36,025 nucleotides of DNA from Clostridiales bacterium UBA1206 (GTDB taxonomy: Bacteria; Bacillota; Clostridia; Oscillospirales; CAG-382): positions 12,644 to 48,668 of the forward strand of contig DBXS01000019.1 of assembly GCA_002310055.1 (NCBI GenBank), written 5' to 3'. A program made the position numbers and the translations under genes. The notes beneath the pieces are model-generated. The model made no database searches and had not been told where the DNA came from. It saw only the letters and a list, made by a program, of their open reading frames with translations. This document shows positions 23,587-30,947 of the stretch, in pieces. Numbering within the stretch: position 1 is the first letter of the stretch; each line of letters starts with the position of its first letter.

Positions 23587-24053
23587 AAAACAAGAGATTC
23601 AATCTGTTCGATCTGCTCGTGATCATAATTATACTCGGCATCGCCGCGGCGCTGATCTTCAGGAACCAGATCAAGGATCTGCTCGTCACCACCGAGCTCA
23701 AGACGTTTGCGGTGACGGTGCATTCCGACGCCATTTCGAATTCGGCGATAAACGAACTGGAGGAAGGCGGCGAGATGTATCTGCGTTCCGGCTCCAACCC
23801 GTTCGGCACGGTAAAAGAGATAAAGACTTCGCCCGCGTACGAGACGCTGGTCGTCGGCACCCAGGAGGTGCAGAAAGAATCTTCGTATTTCAGCGTGCTC
23901 GACCTTGTGCTCACGGTAGAAGGTTACGAAAGCGAAGGCAGCTATTTTGCCAAAGACGGCACGCCGCTGCTCGTGCGCGAAAAACTTGTGCTGGAAAACG
24001 ACAGTTCGCGTTATTCCTACACCGTCACGGCGGTCGTGATAACCGGAGAATGA
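23583..24053 (+). CDS. DUF4330-like membrane-anchored protein (second of a pair)
   Basis: A 156-residue protein with the same layout as its neighbour: RFNLFDLLVIIIILGIAAAL forms the N-terminal anchor, followed by an extracytoplasmic domain with SGSNPFGTVKEIKTSPAYE and a C-terminal beta strand pattern ending TAVVITGE. The similarity of the two N-termini (FN, hydrophobic pair, D) suggests paralogues of the DUF4330 type. It starts in an ATGA overlap with the first gene, behind a GAGGAGG-like site. The last gene of the ylxM-to-DUF4330 transcription unit; no clear terminator follows. Function unknown. Confidence 0.78.
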   Translation: MKNKRFNLFDLLVIIIILGIAAALIFRNQIKDLLVTTELKTFAVTVHSDAISNSAINELEEGGEMYLRSGSNPFGTVKEIKTSPAYETLVVGTQEVQKESSYFSVLDLVLTVEGYESEGSYFAKDGTPLLVREKLVLENDSSRYSYTVTAVVITGE

Positions 24054-24129
24054 CGGAAACGCCGCTTTTGTTGACGAAAATGCACAAAGCGCGCAAATAT
24101 ATTTTGTTGGAATTGTTATATAAATGGTA

Positions 24130-24158
24130 TTGATTTATAGTTTTTGATTTGCTATAAT
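24130..24158 (+). promoter_or_regulatory. Promoter of the HPr-like gene
   Basis: TTGATT (24130-24135), a 17-bp spacer and a perfect TATAAT (24153-24158) preceded by TGC (extended -10) lie in a very AT-rich 148-base gap. The start codon is 44 bases beyond the -10. No catabolite-response element was recognised nearby. Confidence 0.78.
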
Positions 24159-24201
24159 TGATTTGTTATAAAACAGATGTTACAAGGCAAGGGAGCTTAA
24201 A

Positions 24202-24459
24202 ATGTATTCTAGAACCATTACAGTAGAAAACACGGTCGGGCTGCGTGCGCGCCCCGCGACATTCTTTATACAAAAAGCCAACGCTTTCAGGTCCTCTGTA
24301 TGGGTCGAAAGCAGCGACAGACGCGCCAACGCCAAGAGTTTGCTCGGCGTACTTTCGCTCGGCATCAAAAAGGGCGACACCGTCACCATAATGGCCGAGG
24401 GCGAAGACGAGGAAGAGACCGTCAACAGCCTGGTGGATCTGGTTTTAAGCATAGAATAA
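24202..24459 (+). CDS. HPr-fold protein with Arg15 (Crh-like)
   Basis: An 85-residue HPr-family protein. In HPr, His15 carries the phosphate from enzyme I to sugar-specific enzyme II components. Here residue 15 is arginine (GLRARP instead of GLHARP), while Ser46, the HPr kinase site, is kept in NAKSLLGVLSLG, and the rest of the fold is well conserved. This is the pattern of Bacillus Crh (Gln15), which cannot work in sugar uptake but acts as a CcpA co-regulator when phosphorylated on Ser46. By analogy this protein is probably regulatory; that is inference. It has its own promoter and a terminator-like hairpin behind it. GGGAG precedes the ATG. No enzyme I or HPr kinase gene lies in the window. 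Confidence 0.88.
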   Translation: MYSRTITVENTVGLRARPATFFIQKANAFRSSVWVESSDRRANAKSLLGVLSLGIKKGDTVTIMAEGEDEEETVNSLVDLVLSIE

Positions 24460-24496
24460 ATTACACAAAGCGGCACACGCCGCGGAACGATCAATC

Positions 24497-24535
24497 GCCT
24501 TGGGCTCATCTTATAAAATGAGTTCAGGGCTTTTT
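24497..24535 (+). terminator. Terminator-like hairpin between the HPr-like gene and uvrC
   Basis: A 13-bp stem (24497-24509 with 24518-24530) containing three G-U pairs, an 8-base loop and five Ts end only 7 bases before the uvrC ATG. It could end the HPr-like transcript or act as a partial terminator or attenuator for uvrC, since no separate uvrC promoter is evident. Confidence 0.6.
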
Positions 24536-24542
24536 GTAAATT

Positions 24543-26360
24543 ATGACACGAGAAGAATTATTCAAAAACGCGCGCCTGCTCCCAGCGACGCCGGGCGTGT
24601 ATATAATGCGCAACTCGGCGGGGACCGTCATCTACGTGGGCAAATCCAAGGCGCTGAAGAACCGCGTTTCGAGCTATTTCGCTCCGTACGCCGTGCACAA
24701 TCAGAAGACGCGCCATATGGTCGCCGCGGTGGACCGCTTCGAGGTGTTCCACACCAAGACCGAGCTCGAGGCGCTTATACTTGAAAACAGCTTTATAAAG
24801 CAATATATGCCGCGGTACAACATCAAGCTCAAGGATTCGTCCGAGTACCCGTATATTCGGCTTTCGGCGGACGAATACCCTTCGCTTTCGGTGGAATACG
24901 AGCGCAAGGACGACAAGAGCGCGTATTTCGGCCCGTATTCTTCAAAGGGGACCGGCTACGCCATAGTCGCGGCGGCGCGCAAGGCGTTCAAGATGCCTTC
25001 GTGTTCCAAAAAGTTCCCCGAGGATATAGGCAAAGGGCGTCCCTGCCTGAACTATCACATAGGCAGATGTATGGGCGTCTGCATAAAAGGCGAAGTGAGC
25101 AAAGAAGAATATTCCGCCGCAATAAAGGGCGTGACTCATTTTCTCAAAGGCGATTACGGTTCGCTGCTCAAAGAGCTCGAGCTGGATATGGAGACGTGTT
25201 CCGAAAACCTTGAATTCGAAAAAGCCGCCAAGCTGCGCGACACGATACGCGCGGTGAAGAAGCTGGGCGACAGACAGCACATCGTGGCGAGCGAAAAAGT
25301 GAACGCCGACGTGATAGGCGTCTATTCCGACGAGCTCGGCAGCGCGGTCAATATCTTTTTCGTGCGGCACGGCGCCATTTTCGACAGAGAATGCCTGTTT
25401 TTCGGGAGCGACGAGCTGTTGGATTCCGGCGGGATCACGTCGTTGCTTTTCAGGTTCTACACGCTGCGCGGATTCGTCCCGCACGAGATATATCTGGGCT
25501 ACGACCTCGCGCCCGAAGACCGCGAACTGCTTTGCGAAAAGCTTTCGCCCGCCGGCAAGATACGCGTGATACGCCCGCAGAAAGGCGAAAAAAAAGAACT
25601 GCTGCTGCGTTCGGAATCCAACGCGCGCGACCTTATGCTGCACAAGCGCGAAGTGGAAAACAAAACGGGCAGGTTCGCCCGTTCGCTCGCCGATTTTCTG
25701 CGCCTTGCCGAGCCGCCCGCGCGCATAGAAGCGTACGACGTTTCGAACCACGGCGACGAAGACATCGTCTGCGGCATGGCGGTATGGGAAAACGGAAGGT
25801 TCGCCAAACGCAAATACCGTTCGTTCAATATGAAGACGGTCAGTATGCGCGACGACTATTCGTCGATGCGCGAAGCGGTGGGCCGGAGGCTCGCGCACAG
25901 CGGCAAAGACTGGGAATACCCGGATATCATACTGCTCGACGGCGGCGAAAACCACGTGGCGGTCATAAAACGGCTGCTTGAGGAGAAAAATACCGATATC
26001 CCCGTCTTCGGGATGATAAAAGACGAGCACCACAAGACGCGCACGCTCACCGACGGCGAAAACGAGATATCGCTGAACGGCAGACAGGATATTTTCAATT
26101 TCTTCTACAAATTCCAGGAAGAAGTCCACAACGCCGCTTTCGGCAAAATGGATATGCAGCGCCGCAAGAAACTGACGACTTCTTCCCTGCTCGAGATCCC
26201 CGGCGTGGGGAGAAAGACCGCCGAAACGCTGCTTAACTATTTCGGCGGGCTCAAAGCCATAAAGAACGCGTCGTTCGAAGAACTCGCATCCGTAAAAGGC
26301 GTTTCACGCAAGACGGCGCAGACAATAAAAGATTTCTATTCGGAGAAGGATAAAAAATGA
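24543..26360 (+). CDS. uvrC: Excinuclease ABC subunit C
   Basis: Makes both incisions in UvrABC nucleotide excision repair. Its 605 residues show the N-terminal GIY-YIG nuclease (LPATPGVYIM, IYVGKSKALKNRV), the cysteine cluster of the family (PSCSKKF, RPCLNYHIGRCMGVC), a UVR motif that contacts UvrB (LEFEKAAKLRDTIRAVKKL), the RNase H-like nuclease domain (EAYDVSNHGDEDIVCGMAV, IILLDGGENHV, DEHHKTR) and a C-terminal tandem helix-hairpin-helix (IPGVGRKTAETLL, VKGVSRKTAQTI). No good ribosome-binding site precedes the ATG. The stop overlaps rsmD as ATGA. Confidence 0.97.
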   Translation: MTREELFKNARLLPATPGVYIMRNSAGTVIYVGKSKALKNRVSSYFAPYAVHNQKTRHMVAAVDRFEVFHTKTELEALILENSFIKQYMPRYNIKLKDSSEYPYIRLSADEYPSLSVEYERKDDKSAYFGPYSSKGTGYAIVAAARKAFKMPSCSKKFPEDIGKGRPCLNYHIGRCMGVCIKGEVSKEEYSAAIKGVTHFLKGDYGSLLKELELDMETCSENLEFEKAAKLRDTIRAVKKLGDRQHIVASEKVNADVIGVYSDELGSAVNIFFVRHGAIFDRECLFFGSDELLDSGGITSLLFRFYTLRGFVPHEIYLGYDLAPEDRELLCEKLSPAGKIRVIRPQKGEKKELLLRSESNARDLMLHKREVENKTGRFARSLADFLRLAEPPARIEAYDVSNHGDEDIVCGMAVWENGRFAKRKYRSFNMKTVSMRDDYSSMREAVGRRLAHSGKDWEYPDIILLDGGENHVAVIKRLLEEKNTDIPVFGMIKDEHHKTRTLTDGENEISLNGRQDIFNFFYKFQEEVHNAAFGKMDMQRRKKLTTSSLLEIPGVGRKTAETLLNYFGGLKAIKNASFEELASVKGVSRKTAQTIKDFYSEKDKK

Positions 26361-26890
26361 GGATAATAACGGGAACCGCAAGAGGAACCAAGTTAAAGAC
26401 GCTCCCCGGCGAACACACGCGCCCCACCACCGAAAAAGTCAAAGAGGCGGTGTTTTCGGCGATACAGTTCGAACTGCACGACAGAGTGACGCTCGATCTG
26501 TTCGGCGGCAGCGGACAGATGGCGCTTGAAGCGCTTTCACGCGGGGCGGCCAAGGCGTATATAGTGGAAAACGACAGGAACGCGACCGCCGTAATAAAGG
26601 AAAACGCCGCCAAAGCCAAGCTTATGGAAAAGTGCGTGATCCTGAACGCCGACTGGAAAGACTTCGTCAAGCACACCAAGGAGAAGTTTTCGCTCGTCTA
26701 CCTCGATCCGCCTTACAAAGAGGGCTTTCTGGACGAGGTGCTGGCGCTTATATTCGAACGCGGCATACTCGCCGAAAACGCAATAGTCATCTGCGAATCC
26801 GACGCGTCGGGTCTGCCTGTACCGCCCGAAGGCGTGGAAAACCGCGTTTACAGGTACGGCAAGACGTACGTCACCATATTCAGATTCTGA
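26357..26890 (+). CDS. rsmD: 16S rRNA (guanine966-N2)-methyltransferase RsmD
   Basis: A 177-residue SAM-dependent methyltransferase that modifies G966 of 16S rRNA. Visible motifs are MRIITGTARGTKL, TRPTTEKVKEAVFSAI, the SAM site LDLFGGSGQMALEALSRG and the catalytic DPPY in LVYLDPPYKEG. It starts within an ATGA overlap with uvrC and precedes coaD by 24 bases. rsmD-coaD is a widely conserved pair; having uvrC directly ahead is less usual. Confidence 0.95.
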   Translation: MRIITGTARGTKLKTLPGEHTRPTTEKVKEAVFSAIQFELHDRVTLDLFGGSGQMALEALSRGAAKAYIVENDRNATAVIKENAAKAKLMEKCVILNADWKDFVKHTKEKFSLVYLDPPYKEGFLDEVLALIFERGILAENAIVICESDASGLPVPPEGVENRVYRYGKTYVTIFRF

Positions 26891-26914
26891 AAATTTGGGC
26901 AGGAGTGTGATAAT

Positions 26915-27391
26915 ATGACCACCGCAATCGTTTCGGGGACTTTCGATCCCATAACCGTGGGGCATACCGACCTGATCGCCCGCGCCGCAAAGATATTCGG
27001 CAAGGTGATAGTGGCTGTATCCAGAAACACCGAAAAGCAGAATATGTTCAGCGAAAAAGCGCGTTTCGAATCGGTCAAGGCGGCTTTTGAGGGGCAGAAG
27101 AACGTAAAAGTAGTGCTGCTCAAGGGTCTGCTCGCCGAGCTTGTCAAAAAGCACAACGGCGTGCTGGTGCGCGGAGTGCGCGGCACCGGCGATTACGATT
27201 ACGAGACCGACCTCGCGCTCATCAACGCCGAGCTCGAAGGAGTCGAGACGGTGTTCATACCCGCGCGCCCGGAATATTCGTTCATTTCGTCGACATTCGT
27301 GCGCGATATGGTAATATATCGCCGCCCCATAGAAAAATATGTGCCGCAGGCGGCGCTGGAAGTGCTTAAAGATGAGATCGGTGACCGTTGA
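26915..27391 (+). CDS. coaD: Phosphopantetheine adenylyltransferase
   Basis: Transfers AMP to 4'-phosphopantetheine, the penultimate step of coenzyme A synthesis. The 158-residue nucleotidyltransferase has GTFDPITVGH (the T/HxGH-type active site, here VGH), KARFESVKAAF, the RGVRGTGDYDYE segment that binds substrate, and the ISSTFVRDM motif. AGGAG lies upstream of the ATG. The 3' end overlaps the enolase-superfamily gene by 20 bases. Confidence 0.96.
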   Translation: MTTAIVSGTFDPITVGHTDLIARAAKIFGKVIVAVSRNTEKQNMFSEKARFESVKAAFEGQKNVKVVLLKGLLAELVKKHNGVLVRGVRGTGDYDYETDLALINAELEGVETVFIPARPEYSFISSTFVRDMVIYRRPIEKYVPQAALEVLKDEIGDR

Positions 27392-28616
27392 ACGCACGGC
27401 CGTTTCGCTGGTACGCGAACCGCTCGTGCGACCGTTCGGCTTTAAGGGGATGCAGATAAACGAGCTCTGGCAGACGGTAGTCAAGCTGAGTTCGGGCGCG
27501 CATACCGCGGTATGTCCTTCCACGCAGAGCGTACTGTGGGCGGACGCGGACGTGTTTTCGATGTATTCGCAGGACGAATCCAATATGCTTATGCACCGCA
27601 CGACGCGCCGCGCGCTGGAGCTGATCGAGGGCAGGACTTTCGAGCGTCCCGACCGTTTGATAAAATCGCTGATACCCGAGCTGTGCGAATATGCGAGCGC
27701 GATAACGGGGACGAAAGTAAAAGAGACTTTCGTGCTCAATTCGCTCGTGGGCGTGGATCTGGCGCTGTGGTCGCTGTACGCCAAAGAAAACGGCATAACT
27801 TCGTTCGGCGGCATGATCCCCGAGGAGGCGCGCGAAGCGATGGGCAGAAAGCATTCGAAACTCGCGCACATCCCGCTCGTGAGCTATAACGTGGGCGAAA
27901 AAGAAATACGCCGCCTGCTCGATAACGGCACCGCGCTTATGAAGATCAAAGTGGGCAAAGAGCTCGGATGGGACAAGGAGCGCCTGCTTTCGATACACGG
28001 TATAGCAAAAGGATACGAAACGCCGCTCACGACCGACGGAAACGTGAAGTATTATCTCGACGCCAACGGCCGGTATACCCCGGAAGAACTCGATTCCGTG
28101 ATAGATTTCGCCTCCGAAAAAGGATTTCTGGACCGCATAGCCGTTATAGAGGAGCCGTTCCCGGAAGAAGACGAGACCGACGTTTCGCGCTTTCCGGTGG
28201 CGATCAACGCCGACGAATCGGCGCATTCCGCCGCGGATCTGAGAAACCGCATAGCGCTCGGCTACCGTTCCGTGGCGCTGAAGCCGATAGCCAAAACGCT
28301 TTCGGTGAGTTTTGAAATGGCGCGGGAAATGCACGCCGCGGGCGGTTCGTGCCTGTGCGCCGACCTCACGGTCAATCCCCTGCTCGCGGAATGGAACAAG
28401 CAGTTCGCTTCGCGCATAGCGCCGCTGCCCGGGATGAACGCCGGCTGCGTGGAAGTCAACGGCGACGAGAATTACAAAAACTGGAAAGAGCAGATAAAAC
28501 GCCTGCCGGAAGGGCTTCCGTACTCGTATCCGCGCCGCGGCGCGTTCTGCTGCACAAGGCATTTTTACGCGAAAAGCGGCGGACTTTTTGAAAACAACGG
28601 CTGGGATTTTGAATAA
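27372..28616 (+). CDS. Enolase-superfamily enzyme (mandelate racemase/muconate lactonizing type)
   Basis: A 414-residue protein with the two-domain enolase-superfamily layout: a capping domain (about 1-125) and a beta/alpha barrel. Barrel residues are readable: KIK (191-193) on strand 2, metal ligands D230 in LDANGR, E260 in IEEPF and D281 in NADES, and a lysine (K304 or K308, LKPIAK) on strand 6. A KxK plus strand-6 lysine is the muconate-lactonizing-enzyme subgroup pattern (dipeptide epimerases, o-succinylbenzoate synthase and others), so proton abstraction next to a carboxylate is expected, but the substrate cannot be read from sequence. The long C-terminal tail with ENYKNWKEQ and CCTRHFY is unusual. 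The ATG at 27372 overlaps coaD by 20 bases. Confidence 0.82.
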   Translation: MRSVTVERTAVSLVREPLVRPFGFKGMQINELWQTVVKLSSGAHTAVCPSTQSVLWADADVFSMYSQDESNMLMHRTTRRALELIEGRTFERPDRLIKSLIPELCEYASAITGTKVKETFVLNSLVGVDLALWSLYAKENGITSFGGMIPEEAREAMGRKHSKLAHIPLVSYNVGEKEIRRLLDNGTALMKIKVGKELGWDKERLLSIHGIAKGYETPLTTDGNVKYYLDANGRYTPEELDSVIDFASEKGFLDRIAVIEEPFPEEDETDVSRFPVAINADESAHSAADLRNRIALGYRSVALKPIAKTLSVSFEMAREMHAAGGSCLCADLTVNPLLAEWNKQFASRIAPLPGMNAGCVEVNGDENYKNWKEQIKRLPEGLPYSYPRRGAFCCTRHFYAKSGGLFENNGWDFE

Positions 28617-28641
28617 AAATGCTCAATTTACGCAAATGCTA

Positions 28642-28670
28642 TTGATTTTCGGCGCAAAATAAGTTATATT
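28642..28670 (+). promoter_or_regulatory. Promoter of the 2-hydroxyacid dehydrogenase gene
   Basis: TTGATT (28642-28647), a 17-bp spacer and TATATT (28665-28670) lie in the 85-base gap. The GTG start codon is 31 bases beyond the -10. It gives the dehydrogenase independent expression from the coaD/enolase-superfamily unit. Confidence 0.7.
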
Positions 28671-28701
28671 GTAATAAGAAATATCCCGGGAGGCGCATAG
28701 A

Positions 28702-29688
28702 GTGAAGACCGCTTTTATTATGGACCCTTCGACCAGGAATATGGTCATAAACGAAAAGGCGCTCGCGTATTTCCGCACGTTAGGCGAAGTGGCGCTTAAC
28801 GACGGCGACGCGGGCAGGGACAACGTTATAAAATGCATTGAAAACGCCGATATCGCGGTGACTTCGTGGGGCAACACGTCGCTCGACGGCGAGATACTCG
28901 CGCACTGCCCGGAGCTGAAATTCGTCGCCCACGCCGCAGGAAGCGTAAAGCCGGTAGTCTCGGATGAGCTGTGGGACAAAGGCGTGCGCGTACTTTCCTG
29001 TGCCTGCCCCCTGGGCGAGGGAGTCGCCGAGACCGCGCTGGGGTTCACCATTTCCGCGAGCAAGAACTTTTACGCGCTAAACAAATCGGTCAAAGCCGGC
29101 GGCTGGAACGAAGGAAAGCAGAACATACGCGAGCTCTTCGACCTCAAGATAGGCGTTATCGGCTGCGGCTGGGCGGGCAAGCATTACATAAAGCTTTTGC
29201 AGTCGTTCTACGTGGACGTCTTCTGCTACGACCCGTTTATTGGCGAAGAAGCTATGCTTTCGCTCGGCGCGCGCAAATGCGAGCTCGGCTGGCTGCTTGA
29301 AAACTGCGATATAATCTCCATACACGCGCCTTCCATACCTTCCACTTATCATATGATAAACAAAGAGACTCTTTCTTTGATGAAAAAAGACGCCGTGCTC
29401 ATCAACACGGCGCGCGGCACCATAATCGACGAAGCCGCGCTGTACGAACATATGGCGGCGGGCAACCTGAAATACGCCTGCATAGACGTGTTCGACCCCG
29501 AACCGCCCGCAAAAGACAATCCTCTGCTCACGCTCGAAAACGTGATCGTCACGCCTCATCTCGCGGGTCTCGCCAATAACGGACTCAAACGTATCGGCAC
29601 GTTCGTATGCGAAGAGACCGCGCATTTCCTTGCCGGCGAACCGGTGCGCGGCGAAGTCACGCGCGAAATGCTCGCCAAAATGGCGTGA
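28702..29688 (+). CDS. NAD-dependent D-2-hydroxyacid dehydrogenase
   Basis: A 328-residue enzyme of the D-isomer-specific 2-hydroxyacid dehydrogenase family, which interconverts 2-hydroxy and 2-keto acids. The nucleotide-binding domain has IGCGWAGKHY (glycines at 154-159), and the catalytic triad is clear: R238 in NTARGT, E267 in FDPEPP and H286 in TPHLAG. The start is a GTG at 28702 with GGGAGG about 8 bases upstream. Its own promoter precedes it, but its place behind the enolase-superfamily gene suggests a related hydroxyacid or sugar-acid route. It may be cotranscribed with the next gene (27-base gap). Glycerate or phosphoglycerate dehydrogenase are possibilities, but the substrate is unknown. 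Confidence 0.92.
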   Translation: MKTAFIMDPSTRNMVINEKALAYFRTLGEVALNDGDAGRDNVIKCIENADIAVTSWGNTSLDGEILAHCPELKFVAHAAGSVKPVVSDELWDKGVRVLSCACPLGEGVAETALGFTISASKNFYALNKSVKAGGWNEGKQNIRELFDLKIGVIGCGWAGKHYIKLLQSFYVDVFCYDPFIGEEAMLSLGARKCELGWLLENCDIISIHAPSIPSTYHMINKETLSLMKKDAVLINTARGTIIDEAALYEHMAAGNLKYACIDVFDPEPPAKDNPLLTLENVIVTPHLAGLANNGLKRIGTFVCEETAHFLAGEPVRGEVTREMLAKMA

Positions 29689-29715
29689 TCCCTTTATTTG
29701 GGTGAAAGGAAAACT

Positions 29716-30450
29716 ATGAAAAAGACAAATGTCATTATCATCTGCTGCGCGCTGCTGCTCGCGGTGTGCGCCGTCGTTTCGGCGTTCGTCATCAAAGGAG
29801 GGACCGACGTTCGGGAAACGGTTCAGGACGACAGGACCGTGCGGCTCTACGGCGTGCTCGACGACACCTATTCGAGGCTCGCCGCGGTGCAGAGCGGGTC
29901 CGCCGCCGCGCCGTCGCTTTCCCCGTCAACGTCCGACGACGCGCAGTTCAAGACCGACCTGCTGCATTTTTACGCGCAGAGCACCAATATAGTTTCCATC
30001 CTTCCGTTCACCACGGTGCAGGTCACCGAGGCGGCGCTGCTAAAAGCGTTCATGTCTTCGGCGACTTCGGTCAACGAGGCGCTGGCGTATATCGACCGCT
30101 ACGCCGACAGGACTCTGGCTTCGGCGTACGAGACGATGGACGAGCTTCTGGAAAAATACAGCGCCATACTGCAGAAGTACAACATCTCCACGTCGTCGGC
30201 TTACACCGCCAAGTACAACCGCTTGACTTCGATGTTCGCTTCGCTCAAGAATTCGTCGACCCAGCTGCTTTCGCGCACGAGGACGCTTATAAAGAAATCC
30301 AAATCCGAAGACTACGACACCTATTACACCAACTACGTGGAACAGCTTTCGGACCTCACCGGCAAGATAGAACAGTACTGCGCCGAGATAAACAACGAGT
30401 ATTACAACCTGCTCTCGTCGCTGACCGACGATTACGACGACATCCAGTGA
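29716..30450 (+). CDS. Unknown membrane-anchored, helix-rich extracytoplasmic protein
   Basis: Not recognised. The 244-residue protein has a short basic start (MKKTN), one transmembrane or signal-anchor helix (about 5-26) and an external part: a Ser/Pro/Ala-rich linker (about 55-75) followed by mostly helical sequence rich in Tyr, Ser and charged residues, with coiled-coil tendency at about 130-235 (for example KSKSEDYDTYYTNYVEQL). No lipobox at the end of the hydrophobic stretch and no catalytic motif. AAAGGAAA precedes the ATG at 29716; an in-frame codon at 29698 lacks such a site. It lies between a dehydrogenase and the ATPase operon and ends at a terminator, so no function follows from context. 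Confidence 0.78.
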   Translation: MKKTNVIIICCALLLAVCAVVSAFVIKGGTDVRETVQDDRTVRLYGVLDDTYSRLAAVQSGSAAAPSLSPSTSDDAQFKTDLLHFYAQSTNIVSILPFTTVQVTEAALLKAFMSSATSVNEALAYIDRYADRTLASAYETMDELLEKYSAILQKYNISTSSAYTAKYNRLTSMFASLKNSSTQLLSRTRTLIKKSKSEDYDTYYTNYVEQLSDLTGKIEQYCAEINNEYYNLLSSLTDDYDDIQ

Positions 30451-30465
30451 CGCGGCTCTTGCCCT

Positions 30466-30502
30466 TTCCGTGCATTCGCAAAAACGAATGCGCGGAATTT
30501 TT
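30466..30502 (+). terminator. Intrinsic terminator before the V-ATPase operon
   Basis: A 13-bp stem with one G-U pair (30466-30478 with 30485-30497; core GCATTCG/CGAATGC), a CAAAAA loop and a run of five Ts. It separates the dehydrogenase/unknown-protein unit from the ATPase operon. Confidence 0.85.
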
Positions 30503-30522
30503 ATATTTGCGCAAAAAAACAC

Positions 30523-30551
30523 TTGCTTATTAGGGCGTTTTATGATATAGT
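30523..30551 (+). promoter_or_regulatory. Likely promoter of the V-ATPase operon
   Basis: TTGCTT (30523-30528), a 17-bp spacer and TATAGT (30546-30551). The following 50 bases are AT-rich and contain other TATAAT-like words, so the exact start of transcription is uncertain. The first gene starts at 30610. Confidence 0.55.
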
Positions 30552-30609
30552 TTATAGGGTATGTATTTATAATAATATGTATGATATAAATTCACCGGAG
30601 GTGTAAGAA

Positions 30610-30909
30610 TTGAGCGTACTGGACGATATCCGCGCAGCCGAGGAAAAGGCCGCGCAGATCAAAGAAAACGCCAAAGCCGAATGCGCGGAAGCTTTACGCG
30701 CTTCGGAGTTCGAAGCCCGCAGAGAGGCCGCCAAGATAGTCGCCGACGCGCAGGAAAAAGCAAAGCAGATATCCGCGGAAGCGAAAATCGCCTATGAAAG
30801 CGCCGAAAAGAAGTTCGCAACCGAGCTGAAGGACGAAAAGGACAGGCTCACGGTACTGGCGACCGCCAACCGCAAAGAGACCGCCGATTTTGCGATCTCG
30901 CTGCTTTGA
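30610..30909 (+). CDS. V/A-type ATPase subunit G/H (peripheral stalk)
   Basis: A 99-residue, almost entirely helical, Ala/Glu/Lys-rich coiled coil matching the small stalk subunit (G/H; NtpF or AhaH) that pairs with subunit E to link the V1 head to subunit I. The start is a TTG at 30610 with GGAGGTG 7 bases upstream. As first gene before subunit I it occupies the expected place in bacterial V/A-type operons. Sequence is low complexity, so the call rests on length, coiled coil and context. Confidence 0.85.
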   Translation: MSVLDDIRAAEEKAAQIKENAKAECAEALRASEFEARREAAKIVADAQEKAKQISAEAKIAYESAEKKFATELKDEKDRLTVLATANRKETADFAISLL

Positions 30910-30947
30910 AAAACGCTTAAAACCGAAAATGTGAGGTGATAACACGG

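Noticed and set aside
24942..26129. A 395-codon - strand frame opposite uvrC
   Set aside because: Antisense shadow with repeated FxVxH patterns produced by biased codons; uvrC is intact.
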